From NCBI RefSeq assembly GCF_002387245.1, contig NZ_DGLD01000013.1, positions 124,001 through 188,000 of the forward strand: DNA of 64,000 nt, in the 5' to 3' direction. Under the pieces are notes generated by a model. That model made no database searches and had not been told where the DNA came from. It worked only from the letters and a program-made list of their open reading frames with translations. Origin of the DNA: Brevundimonas sp. UBA4553 (lineage in GTDB: Bacteria > Pseudomonadota > Alphaproteobacteria > Caulobacterales > Caulobacteraceae). Shown here piece after piece: positions 36,732-46,325 of the stretch (the stretch's first letter is position 1; each line of letters opens with the position of its first letter). The translations under genes were made by a program, and so were the position numbers.

Positions 36732-36876
36732 GCTCTCCCGCCGAGGCTTGGGCGTTTTGAATGGCGGCTACGGGCGGTTTGCTGACCTTCGCATACATGG
36801 AGTGAGGCCCCAACTGGCTTGCTGCACCAGTCTGCTTGGCCGACACTGAGCAAGGTTGAGCTTCGCGAGGGGTGTG

Positions 36877-37284
36877 ATGAAGTGGTGGGCTATTGCTGCG
36901 GGGTGTGCCGTTCTAGCCATCGGTGCCGCCTTTATCGTGCTGGGAATAATCCCCCAGCGTGAGCTGTCAGTGACTGCGGTTGCCAAGATAACAATTGAAC
37001 TGGGACCGGATAACTATGCAATCGGCGTTGATGACTATGCCAACTTCGATTTGGGTTCATTTGCAGGTCTATCAGAAGCTCAGTGCATCGCTCGTGAGCA
37101 TTGTTCCGTCAGGATATGGCGCGAAAGAGATATGCCTGATGCGTCCTCTCTAAACAGGGAGCAGATCAAATCGCAGCTTTTTGCCTTCAAGACCGATCAG
37201 AATAAGGCACGGATCGGGTTTAACTGCCGCCTCTATCGAGAAGTCCCAAGCAATATGTGCTTGGGTGTTTTGAAGATGGAATAA
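36877..37284 (+). CDS. Orphan membrane-anchored protein in a low-GC patch
   Basis: I do not recognise this 135-residue protein. ATG 36877 follows GAGGGG with a four-base gap. One N-terminal transmembrane segment (WAIAAGCAVLAIGAAFIVLGIIP) leads to an exported domain with three cysteines in AQCIAREHCSV and FNCRLY and one more in NMCLG. By hand count the gene is about 50% GC against nearly 70% around it, and it uses codons (ATA, AGA-rich, AAT) rare in neighbours. This suggests recent acquisition. Confidence 0.6.
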   Translation: MKWWAIAAGCAVLAIGAAFIVLGIIPQRELSVTAVAKITIELGPDNYAIGVDDYANFDLGSFAGLSEAQCIAREHCSVRIWRERDMPDASSLNREQIKSQLFAFKTDQNKARIGFNCRLYREVPSNMCLGVLKME

Positions 37285-37495
37285 GCGCAGGTCGCGATAA
37301 GCGCTCGCGTTCTCTCATGTCTGTCAGGAAGGTCCGCAACGGGTCGTAAGCAGTCCCCAGCCCTGACGCCGCAAATGGACATTGGCGTTTGGCTCAGAGC
37401 GGCGTCGATTGGGCCGTTCAGGACGAAGCGGGGCGTAGGCATGGGCGTGAGCGGCGCTCGCCCCTGTATCCTTGGCTGGCGCTGTTCGTAACGGC
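37285..37495. other. Non-coding debris between the orphan gene and bioB
   Basis: No supported gene in these 211 bases. It reads like degraded coding or repeat remnants, including a GGAAGGTCCGCAACGGGTCG / CGCAAATGGACATTGGCG stretch of a kind I recall as scattered debris in Caulobacterales and sphingomonad genomes. No terminator for bioB is evident. Confidence 0.35.
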
Positions 37496-38512
37496 CTAGC
37501 TTCGCGCCTCGACCTTCAGCGGCATGGGCTTGAGATCCAGCAGGGCGAACAGCCTGGCGTCGTCGTCTTCTTCCGGGTTGGGCGTGGTCAGCAGCTTGCC
37601 GCCGACGAAGATGGAGTTGGCGCCGGCCAGGAAGCACAGGGCCTGCATCTCCGGCGTCATGCCTTCGCGACCGGCCGACAGGCGGACCATGGACCGGGGG
37701 CAGACGATGCGGGCGACGGCGACGGTGCGGACGAACTCGATCGGGTCGATCTCGCCCTCCTTCAGCACGCGCTCGCCCAGGGGCGTGCCGCCGACGGGGA
37801 CCAGGGCGTTGACCGGCAGGCTGTCGGGATGGACGGGCAGGGTGGCCAGGGCGTGCAGCAGGCCGGCGCGGTCGCGACGTTTCTCGCCCATGCCGACGAT
37901 GCCGCCGCAGCAGGTGTTCATGCCCGCGTCGCGGACGTGCTGCAGCGTCTCCAGCCGGTCCTGATAGGAGCGGGTCGTCACCACCTCGGCGTAATACTCG
38001 GGCCCGGTGTCGAGGTTGTGGTTGTAGTAGTCGAGGCCCGCGTCCTTCAGCTGTTTCGCCTGGTCGGCGTTCAGCATCCCCAAGGTGGCGCAGGTCTCCA
38101 GGCCGAGCGCCTTCACGCCCGAGATCATGGCCGCCAGCTTGGGCGTGTCGCGGTCCTTCAACTCGCGCCAGGCGGCGCCCATGCAGAAGCGGCTGGCCCC
38201 GCCAGCCTTGGCCGCCATGGCCTCGGCGATGACGGCGGTCGGCTCCATCAGCTTCTCGGCCTTGAGGCCCGTCTTGAAGCTGGCCGATTGCGAGCAGTAG
38301 CCGCAGTTCTCGGCGCAGCCGCCGGTCTTGACCGACAGCAGCTGCGACTTCTGCACCTCGCTGGGGTCGAAGGTGCGGCGGTGCACGGTCGCCGCCTCGA
38401 ACACCAGCTCCATGAAGGGGCGGGCGAACAGGGCCTCGACCTCCTCCAGCGTCCAGTCGTGGCGGGGGATCGAGAAATCGCGGGCGGGTCGGATCGAAGC
38501 GTCGTCAGCCAT
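37496..38512 (-). CDS. bioB: Biotin synthase
   Basis: A 338-residue radical-SAM enzyme that inserts sulfur into dethiobiotin. The [4Fe-4S]/SAM motif is GGCAENCGYCSQS (Cys66, Cys70, Cys73). The [2Fe-2S] ligands fit RFCMGAA, LETCATLG and the NTCCGGIVGMGE cysteine, with the Arg in the VRLSAGRE segment. Other bio genes are not nearby. The reading direction is away from the globin-coupled receptor gene's promoter. Confidence 0.97.
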   Translation of the reverse strand: MADDASIRPARDFSIPRHDWTLEEVEALFARPFMELVFEAATVHRRTFDPSEVQKSQLLSVKTGGCAENCGYCSQSASFKTGLKAEKLMEPTAVIAEAMAAKAGGASRFCMGAAWRELKDRDTPKLAAMISGVKALGLETCATLGMLNADQAKQLKDAGLDYYNHNLDTGPEYYAEVVTTRSYQDRLETLQHVRDAGMNTCCGGIVGMGEKRRDRAGLLHALATLPVHPDSLPVNALVPVGGTPLGERVLKEGEIDPIEFVRTVAVARIVCPRSMVRLSAGREGMTPEMQALCFLAGANSIFVGGKLLTTPNPEEDDDARLFALLDLKPMPLKVEARS

Positions 38513-38577
38513 GGCGACGGCTTAGCCGTGCGCGACGGCGCGGCCAAGCCGGAATTCCCAAGCCGGTGTTCGCTGGA

Positions 38578-40056
38578 TTAGCCGACCGCGCGCAGCTGCG
38601 GCGCGGCGCCGCGGTCCAGACGGAAGCGGCTGACCTGCTGGTGCAGGCCGACGGCCTCGGTGGCCAACTGCCGGGCGGCGGCGGTGGCCTCTTCGGTCAT
38701 GGCGGCGTTCTGCTGGGTGATGTCGTCCATCTCGCCCATGGTGCGGCGGACGCGGGCCAGACCTTCGGCCTGTTCCTGGGCTGAACCGGCGATGCCGCCG
38801 GCCAGTCCGTCGATGGCCACGACGCGGCCGCCGATCCGCTCCAGCGCCTCGCCGGTGCGTTCGACCAGATCGACGCCGCGCGCCACCTGGGCCGAGGATG
38901 TCGAGATCAGGGTGCGGATCTCGCCCGAGGCTTCGGACGAGCGTTGGGCCAGGGCGCGCACTTCCTGGGCCACCACGGCGAAGCCGCGACCGGCGTCGCC
39001 GGCGCGGGCCGCCTCGACCCCGGCGTTCAGGGCCAGCAGATTGGTCTGGAAGGCGATCTCGTCGATCAGGCTGGTGAAGCGGGCGATGCCGGTCGAGGAT
39101 TCGGCGATGGCGTGAATGGCGTTGACCGCCTCTCCGACCACCTGGCTGCTTTCCTCGACGTCGATGCGGGCGGCGGCCAGGGCCTCGGCGGTCTGGCGGG
39201 CGTTGTCGGCGGTCGAGGCCACGGCGCGGGCGATGGCGTCTGCCTCGTGGACCGTACGCTCCAGATTGGCGGCCTGACGTTCGGTGCGGCTGGCCAGGTC
39301 TTCGGAGGCGGTGGCCAACTGGTTGGAGCCGGCGCTCAGGCTCTGCACGCTGTCGGCCACGGCGCGGACGGCGGTGCGCAGGGCGCGGGTGGCGGCGTGG
39401 AAGTCGTTCTGCAGGCTGCGGTACTGTTCGGGGAAGACGCCGGGAATGGTGGTCGACAGGTCGTTCTCGGCCAGATCATGCAGGGCGGCGCCCAGGGCGC
39501 GGACCACCTCGGTCTGACGCGCCTCGGCCTCGTCGTGGGCGGCCTGGACCTTGTCGCGTTGCTCCTGCAGCACCTCGAGGTAGATGGAGATGGCCAGGTC
39601 CATGTCCAGCATGACCCGCTGGGTCAGCTCGGCCACGGCCTCGGCGGTGACGCGGTCGTGCTCGCGCTTGTTGGCCCAGAACTTCCGGGGACGCTCGGCG
39701 ATGGCGCGGGTCAGGTGGGCCAGGATGACGCTGTAGCCGCCGATGTACCAGCGCGGCTCCAGCCCGATGCGGGCGTGGACATGGCCGATGGTGCGCACGG
39801 ACTTGGCGTAGTCGGCGTCGGCGCGGCCGTCGATGATGGCGTCCCAGTGGCGCTGCTGCGCCGTGCTGGCGGCGGTGATATGCGACTCTTCGCGGAAGAA
39901 GCGGCGGGTCGTCGGCTCGGCGCGCACCCGGTCGTAGAAGGCGGCGAGAGCGATCGGCGTCTGCGCCCGCAACAGCGGCCCCATGGCGCGGTATCCTGCC
40001 GAGGCCTGGCCCAGGCCCATGAAGCCCATGCGGTGGTCGATGTTTTCGCCCGCCAT
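38578..40056 (-). CDS. Soluble globin-coupled chemoreceptor (HemAT-like)
   Basis: A 492-residue methyl-accepting protein without transmembrane segments. The N-terminal protoglobin domain (about 1-175) has the family motif GHVHARIGLEPRWYIGGY, with His94 as the expected proximal haem ligand. A HAMP-like linker (LAENDLSTTIPGVFPEQY) and the signalling domain follow; its hairpin tip, IDEIAFQTNLLALNAGVEAARAGDAGRGFAVVAQEVRALAQRS, is fully conserved. It should be a cytoplasmic oxygen sensor for aerotaxis. No che genes are adjacent, and no CheR-binding tail is present. Confidence 0.93.
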   Translation of the reverse strand: MAGENIDHRMGFMGLGQASAGYRAMGPLLRAQTPIALAAFYDRVRAEPTTRRFFREESHITAASTAQQRHWDAIIDGRADADYAKSVRTIGHVHARIGLEPRWYIGGYSVILAHLTRAIAERPRKFWANKREHDRVTAEAVAELTQRVMLDMDLAISIYLEVLQEQRDKVQAAHDEAEARQTEVVRALGAALHDLAENDLSTTIPGVFPEQYRSLQNDFHAATRALRTAVRAVADSVQSLSAGSNQLATASEDLASRTERQAANLERTVHEADAIARAVASTADNARQTAEALAAARIDVEESSQVVGEAVNAIHAIAESSTGIARFTSLIDEIAFQTNLLALNAGVEAARAGDAGRGFAVVAQEVRALAQRSSEASGEIRTLISTSSAQVARGVDLVERTGEALERIGGRVVAIDGLAGGIAGSAQEQAEGLARVRRTMGEMDDITQQNAAMTEEATAAARQLATEAVGLHQQVSRFRLDRGAAPQLRAVG

Positions 40057-40191
40057 GATCGTCGTCTCGCTACCTACGCCGGCGCAGGGGAGCGCGCCTG
40101 TTTATCCCTTTGAACCTTAGGGGTATTGCGGCTCTTAAGAGGGGGGTGCGTAGAATCCCTTAGGCCGACGTCGCCACTCAAGCCGGGCCTC

Positions 40192-40211
40192 ATATAAAGA
40201 CATCCTTATGT
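40192..40211. promoter_or_regulatory. Candidate operator upstream of ahcY
   Basis: An imperfect palindrome with half-sites ATATAAAGAC and ATCCTTATGT (7 of 10 positions symmetric), lying six bases upstream of the putative -35. It resembles sites I recall for ArsR-family regulators of S-adenosylmethionine/homocysteine genes in proteobacteria. That regulator assignment is inference. Confidence 0.45.
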
Positions 40212-40216
40212 GTTGA

Positions 40217-40245
40217 TTGCCCCCGGGCTGCGGGCGCGCTATAGC
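40217..40245 (+). promoter_or_regulatory. Promoter of ahcY
   Basis: TTGCCCC at 40217-40223, a 14-base gap and GCTATAGC at 40238-40245, which fits the Caulobacter housekeeping pattern at 7 of 8 positions of the -10. Predicted start is near 40252, leaving a leader too short for a riboswitch. Confidence 0.5.
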
Positions 40246-40280
40246 GACGCCTTGCAAATCCTCGCCGCGAGAGCTTCCGT

Positions 40281-41672
<1,392 letters not shown>

Positions 41673-41696
41673 GACCGGCTGAAGGTCTGAAAGCAG

Positions 41697-41728
41697 AAAC
41701 CCCGCGCCGGCGACGGCGCGGGGTTTTT
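41697..41728 (+). terminator. Terminator of ahcY
   Basis: A perfect 13-bp stem AAACCCCGCGCCG (41697-41709) with CGGCGCGGGGTTT (41714-41726), loop GCGA, ending in TTTTT. It may also partly serve the convergent gene. Confidence 0.9.
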
Positions 41729-41746
41729 CTTGCTTGAGAGCGGACG

Positions 41747-42868
41747 CTAGGCGGCGTCGCGGGGATCGTAGACGTCGGTCTCCCGGCCCATCAGGCCGGT
41801 CTCGAAGTCCATGAATATATCGATCAGTTCGTCGACGCCGACCGGGGGCGCCTTGGGCCCGAAGCGAAAGCGCCAGAAGCTGACGATATGCTGCACCGCC
41901 CCCAGTTGGTCGCCCAGACGCGCGAACAGGGTCGGGGCCTCCAGCAGGAAGTCACGGAAGGCGATCGGCTTGCCGTCGCGGGTCAGGCTGGCGTAGGCGT
42001 CGTCGTAGTAGCGCAGCGTCCGGCTGACTTCCTCGCACGTCTTCATGATGCGGCCGCGCAGGACGGAGCGTCCGCGGTCGATGTATTCCTTGGCGGCGCG
42101 GTCGCTGGGGCCGACGGGTTTGACCGAGCCCACTTCGTCGGCGACGACGACGATGTCGTTCATCAGGCTGGCCAGGGTCCATTTGTAATAGAGGAAGCCC
42201 TTCCAGCAGAAGACGCCCTCCTGATACTGCTCGGGTTCCAGTCTCAGGGTGGCGCGAAGCGCCTCCAGCCGGTCGCCCGGCGCATTGGACAGGATCTTCG
42301 ATGCCATGCGGGCGGTCGAGCCGACCGCCGCGATCCCGCCGCCCATGCTCAGCGTGACCAGGGGTTCGATCTCGCTCTGCACGAAGGTCAGCATCCGTTC
42401 CAGGTCCGCCTCGCTGAGCGCGAAGTAGCAGGGCGCTGCATCGACCTCGCCGCGCCGCAGTTGCTCGCGCAGCAGGAAGGGGTCCAGCGACGGAAGCTGA
42501 TCCATCAGCCGCAGGGTTTTCAGATCGGGGTGGTCAGGTGCGATGCCGAAGGCCTCGTGCATGGCGCGCTCGAAGCCGATCTGGTTGACAAAGACGAAGC
42601 GGCCGCCGGTCTTCAGGTCGGTGCTGTCGATCGGCACCACCACCTTGGTCGCCACCTGGCGCCGTCCGGGAAAGGAGTCGGTCTCGTTGCGCCGCAGACG
42701 GTGCTTGATGATCAGGGCGGTGTTCAACGCCGGCGTTCGGAACATGGGGCGCTCGGCCCAGTCGTCGGTCTCGCCATGCTCGTCAAAGACCTTGAGCAGG
42801 TTCAGCACCCGCGCCGTCGAGGCGGTGCGGCGCAGATGTTCCAGATTGCGGACGGCGCGATCAGTCAT
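41747..42868 (-). CDS. Unknown cytoplasmic protein
   Basis: I do not recognise this 373-residue protein. ATG 42868 has AGGA five bases upstream; ATG 42877 and 42889 are alternatives. It has no signal peptide or transmembrane helix, is rich in Arg/Asp/Glu, and seems mostly helical. A notable stretch is a central segment around VTLSMGGGIAAVGSTARMASKIL and a tryptophan/tyrosine-rich block (GVFCWKGFLYYKWTLASLMNDI). It converges on ahcY and follows the TonB receptor terminator, so it is a single-gene unit. Confidence 0.75.
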   Translation of the reverse strand: MTDRAVRNLEHLRRTASTARVLNLLKVFDEHGETDDWAERPMFRTPALNTALIIKHRLRRNETDSFPGRRQVATKVVVPIDSTDLKTGGRFVFVNQIGFERAMHEAFGIAPDHPDLKTLRLMDQLPSLDPFLLREQLRRGEVDAAPCYFALSEADLERMLTFVQSEIEPLVTLSMGGGIAAVGSTARMASKILSNAPGDRLEALRATLRLEPEQYQEGVFCWKGFLYYKWTLASLMNDIVVVADEVGSVKPVGPSDRAAKEYIDRGRSVLRGRIMKTCEEVSRTLRYYDDAYASLTRDGKPIAFRDFLLEAPTLFARLGDQLGAVQHIVSFWRFRFGPKAPPVGVDELIDIFMDFETGLMGRETDVYDPRDAA

Positions 42869-42916
42869 GGCCGCCATCCTGCCCGACAAAGATGACTAAC
42901 GGCTTAGCTGTAAGCA

Positions 42917-42948
42917 AACAGGGCCGCCCCTTGCGAGGCGGCCCTGTT
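42917..42948 (-). terminator. Terminator of the siderophore-type TonB receptor
   Basis: A perfect 12-bp stem formed by 42917-42928 and 42937-42948 with an 8-base loop. Read on the minus strand it ends in GTTTGCTTA. It starts about 20 bases beyond the receptor stop codon. Confidence 0.8.
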
Positions 42949-42967
42949 CAACGCGGATCGGAACGGA

Positions 42968-45382
42968 TCAGAAGCGAGCGTTGATGCTGAGCCAGAAGCT
43001 CCGCGCCTTGTCCTTGTTGTTGTAGTGGTCGAGGTAGACCACCTCGCCGGTGGTCTGGTAGCGGCCGTCGTCGTCCAGGTCGTAGAAGGCCGTGTCGTAG
43101 GTGGTGAAGTCGCGGTCCAGCAGGTTGTTGACGCGTCCGTTGACGGTCAGCCAGCTGTTCACTTCATACGACGCCGCCAGGTGGAGCACGGTGTAGCTCT
43201 TGTAGAAGAGCTCCTTGCTGTTGGCGACGTCGTAGCTGCGATAGCGCTTGGAGCGCATCTCGCTCGACAGCAGGAAGTTGAGCTTGTCGGTGGCCTGCCA
43301 TTCGACCATGGCGTTGGCCATGTGGCGGGCGCTGTTGCCCAGGGGGCGGCCGGCGTTCTGGCCGCTCTTCTGTTCACTGTCGGTGAAGGTGTAGTTGCCG
43401 CGCAGGCTGAGGGCCTCAAGCGCCTGCCAGCGTCCGGCGATCTCCACGCCGCGGATTACGACCTCGTCGATATTGGTCGCGCGGCTGCTGGTGCCGTAGC
43501 CGATGTCGGCGAACTCGCCGCTGGAGGCGCAGGGCAGGTCGGTGCCGGCGCCGCAGGGCTGGTTGGCGATCTTGTCTTCAAAGACGTTGTTGAAGACCGT
43601 GGCGTTGAAGTTGTGGCGGTCCGGGTGACGCCAGTAGACGGCCAGTTCGGTGCTGACGCTGGTCTCCGGCTGCAGGTTCGGGTTGCCGAACATGGGCGAG
43701 GTGCCCTGGCCGCCGAAGCCGGTCACGCCGTCATAGAGCTGGGTCGTCTGCGGCGTCTTGAAGCCGGTGCTGACGCCGCCCTTCACCGTCCACTGGTCGT
43801 TGACGTTGTAGACACCGTAGAGGCGGGGGCTGAACTGGCTGCCGAACAGTTCGTGGTCGTCATAGCGCAGGCCGGCCGTGACGGCGAAGGCCGTCGTGGC
43901 TTGCCAGGTGTCCTCGGCGAACAGCGAGAACATGTTGTGTTCCTGCTTCTGTCCCGGCGTGCCGCTCTCCATGCCGAAGACGCCGTCCGTCAGCTCCCCG
44001 CGGATGACCTGGCCCCCCAGGACCGCGATATGCTCGCCCGCGAGCTGGAAGGGCAGGTCTATCTGGGCGTCGAGGGTGTACTGCGCGCTTTCCAGCGTGC
44101 GCTTGGGACGCGGCAGGAAAGTCGTTTCCGCCAGGGCGCGGCGGTCCGCCGTGCTCATACCGGCGTACTGGCCCGTGCCGTCGAACATGGCTAGCAACTG
44201 GGCGCGTTCGGCCACCGTGAAGGGCATGGTGCGGCCTTCGTTGTTGGTGGCGACGTGCGACAGCGACACGCGGCTGTTGCCGAAGCTCCAGCGGCCTTCG
44301 TGGGTCAGAGCCCAGCTGTCGCGGGTGAACTCCTGCGTCGGGCTATAGCCGACGCGCGGGTTGGCGCGGCGCGACCACACCCCGCCGTTACGGCCGCAAG
44401 TCGCCGCATTGGCTCCCGTGGCGCCGAGGCAGAAGTTGCCTGCGGTCCAGATGCTGGCGATGTTGTCGACCGTGCCGACCGGATACTCGGGATCGCCGGC
44501 GTCGTTGATGCGGATCTGGTTGTTATATTCCTGCTTCGACATGTCGTAGTCGAAGGTCAGCGTCTGTTCGCTGGTCGGGGTGAAGATCAGGCTGAAGCCG
44601 GCCGTGGTGTTGGTGTTGTCGACCGTCTTGCCGCCGCCGCCGAAGCCGAGCGACCGGTTGTGCACGTCGCCGGCCGGATCCTCGACCGACGCGAAGACGG
44701 GGTTCGAGGCGCTGCGGTCGTACCAGCTGGCGCGAACGCCCAGGTTCAGCAGGCCCCGGATCAGCGGGCCCGTGGCGTAGAGGTCGGCGGTGGTGTCGTC
44801 GCCGTAGGCGTCGTTTTCTTCAAAGGTGCCGCCCACCGTCATCGAGCCCGACCAGCGGTCCAGCGTGCGCTTGGTGATGATGTTGATGACGCCGCCCATG
44901 GCCTCGGCGCCGTACAGGGTCGAGGCGGGGCCGCGGATCACTTCGATGCGCTCGACCGCGTCCATCGGCGGGATGTGGTTGAACTGGTTGCCGCCGAAGT
45001 CATTGGGATAGATGTTGCCGTGGTTGTTCTGGCGACGCCCGTTGACCAGGATCAGGGTGTAGTCCGAGCCCATGCCGCGCATGGAGATGGTGCCCTGGCC
45101 CGTCTTGTCGCGCGTCTCGCCGACATCGACGCCTTCCAGATCGCGCACGGCGTCCAGCAGGGTGATGTAGGGGCGACGCTTCAGCTCTTCCTGGGTGATG
45201 ACGCTGATGCTGGCCGGGGCGTCGGTCAGCTTCTGTTCGAAGCCGGCGGCGGTGACGACGACGTCGTCGACGGTCGTGGTCTGGGTCTGGTCGTTCGCCA
45301 GCGCGCCCTGACCCAGGGACAGTGAAGCCAGCGCCGAAGCGGCCAGCAGGGTCGAGCGACGAGAGACGGCGAAGGAAAACAT
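42968..45382 (-). CDS. TonB-dependent receptor, FepA/CirA siderophore type
   Basis: An 804-residue outer-membrane receptor. A signal peptide (SRRSTLLAASALASLSLGQGALA) is followed by a TonB box (TTVDDVVVTAAG), a plug (YITLLDAVRDLEGVDVG, ISMRGMGSDYTLILVNGRR, IEVIRGPASTLYGAEAMGGVINII) and a barrel that ends in SFWLSINARF. The plug is of the ferric-enterobactin/colicin type, unlike the receptor at 8393. An iron-siderophore role is inferred from family. No Fur box of classic form is obvious; a GTTGCGAG-CGC-CTCTCAAC palindrome lies 16 bases upstream of the ATG. Confidence 0.92.
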   Translation of the reverse strand: MFSFAVSRRSTLLAASALASLSLGQGALANDQTQTTTVDDVVVTAAGFEQKLTDAPASISVITQEELKRRPYITLLDAVRDLEGVDVGETRDKTGQGTISMRGMGSDYTLILVNGRRQNNHGNIYPNDFGGNQFNHIPPMDAVERIEVIRGPASTLYGAEAMGGVINIITKRTLDRWSGSMTVGGTFEENDAYGDDTTADLYATGPLIRGLLNLGVRASWYDRSASNPVFASVEDPAGDVHNRSLGFGGGGKTVDNTNTTAGFSLIFTPTSEQTLTFDYDMSKQEYNNQIRINDAGDPEYPVGTVDNIASIWTAGNFCLGATGANAATCGRNGGVWSRRANPRVGYSPTQEFTRDSWALTHEGRWSFGNSRVSLSHVATNNEGRTMPFTVAERAQLLAMFDGTGQYAGMSTADRRALAETTFLPRPKRTLESAQYTLDAQIDLPFQLAGEHIAVLGGQVIRGELTDGVFGMESGTPGQKQEHNMFSLFAEDTWQATTAFAVTAGLRYDDHELFGSQFSPRLYGVYNVNDQWTVKGGVSTGFKTPQTTQLYDGVTGFGGQGTSPMFGNPNLQPETSVSTELAVYWRHPDRHNFNATVFNNVFEDKIANQPCGAGTDLPCASSGEFADIGYGTSSRATNIDEVVIRGVEIAGRWQALEALSLRGNYTFTDSEQKSGQNAGRPLGNSARHMANAMVEWQATDKLNFLLSSEMRSKRYRSYDVANSKELFYKSYTVLHLAASYEVNSWLTVNGRVNNLLDRDFTTYDTAFYDLDDDGRYQTTGEVVYLDHYNNKDKARSFWLSINARF

Positions 45383-45520
45383 GAATAACCCCGGTTAGTT
45401 GCGAGCGCCTCTCAACAGCAGGTCGCCGAACGTGACAATGGGGGTGTGCGAATAGGTCGCAACTGCAGTTCGGCGCGTGGGGTGCTGGCGCGCGGAGGGC
45501 GGCGCGCCTAGAAGGCGGTC

Positions 45521-45724
45521 ATGGAAATCTTCGACATCCTGATCCTGATCGCCATCGCGGCCGTCACCATCACCCTCGGCTTCGGGGTCTACACCCTGTA
45601 TCGCGGCGGCGATTTCGCCCGCACCAACTCCAACAAGCTGATGCGGCTGCGTGTCGTGCTGCAGGCGGCGGCGGTGCTTTTGCTGATGGGCGGCATGTGG
45701 TGGAAAGCCACGCACGGCGGCTAA
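45521..45724 (+). CDS. HIG1-domain twin-transmembrane protein
   Basis: A 67-residue membrane protein with two helices (FDILILIAIAAVTITLGFGVYTLY and VVLQAAAVLLLMGGMWW) joined by the HIG1 loop signature SNKLMRLRVVLQ. Relatives assist cytochrome c oxidase in mitochondria and some alphaproteobacteria; that role here is inference. AGAAGG precedes the ATG. It is 18 bases upstream of the cobalamin adenosyltransferase gene, a likely operon. Confidence 0.88.
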   Translation: MEIFDILILIAIAAVTITLGFGVYTLYRGGDFARTNSNKLMRLRVVLQAAAVLLLMGGMWWKATHGG

Positions 45725-45742
45725 TCCGAGGGGGCTGAGACC

Positions 45743-46315
45743 ATGGTCACGCTGAACAAGATCTACACCCGCGCTGGCGACGGCGGACAGACGCGTCTGG
45801 CGTCGGGCGCGCCCGTCTCCAAGACCGATCTGCGGGTCGAGGCCTATGGCGCGGTGGACGAACTGAACGCCGTCATCGGCCTGGCCCGTCTGAACAGCGG
45901 CCAGAACGACCGCATCGACGCCATGCTGGGCCGCATCCAGAACGAACTGTTCGACCTCGGCGCCGACCTGGCGACCCCGCTGGAGCCGGCCCCGAAATGG
46001 GAGGCGCTGCGCATTGTCGCCTCGCAGGTCGAGCGGATCGAGAGCGAAATCGACTGGATGAACGAGAGCCTGAAACCGCTGGGCAGCTTCATCCTGTCGG
46101 GCGGCTCGCCGCTGTCGGCGCACCTGCATCTGGCGCGCACCGTCTGCCGTCGGGCCGAGCGGGACGCCATTCGTCTGATGGAATCAGGCGAGCCGGTGAA
46201 CCCGGACGCCGTGCGCTATCTGAACCGGCTCTCCGACCACCTGTTCGTCGCCGCCCGTCGCGCCAACGCCAACGGCGCCGCCGACATCCTGTGGAAGCCT
46301 GGCGCGACGCGATAG
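45743..46315 (+). CDS. ATP:cob(I)alamin adenosyltransferase, PduO type
   Basis: A 190-residue enzyme that makes adenosylcobalamin. Its ATP-binding N-terminus is KIYTRAGDGGQTRLASG; the helical bundle carries AYGAVDELNAVIGLAR, FILSGGSPLSAHLHLARTVCRRAERD and LNRLSDHLFVAARRAN, all PduO-family blocks. GAGGGGG supports ATG 45743. A B12-dependent partner such as methylmalonyl-CoA mutase is not in the window. Confidence 0.93.
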   Translation: MVTLNKIYTRAGDGGQTRLASGAPVSKTDLRVEAYGAVDELNAVIGLARLNSGQNDRIDAMLGRIQNELFDLGADLATPLEPAPKWEALRIVASQVERIESEIDWMNESLKPLGSFILSGGSPLSAHLHLARTVCRRAERDAIRLMESGEPVNPDAVRYLNRLSDHLFVAARRANANGAADILWKPGATR

Positions 46316-46325
46316 CGGCAGGCGC

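Noticed and set aside
40057..40280. Possible S-adenosylhomocysteine riboswitch before ahcY
   Set aside because: The predicted transcript leader is about 30 bases and I could not lay out the conserved pseudoknot. A protein operator explains the palindrome better.
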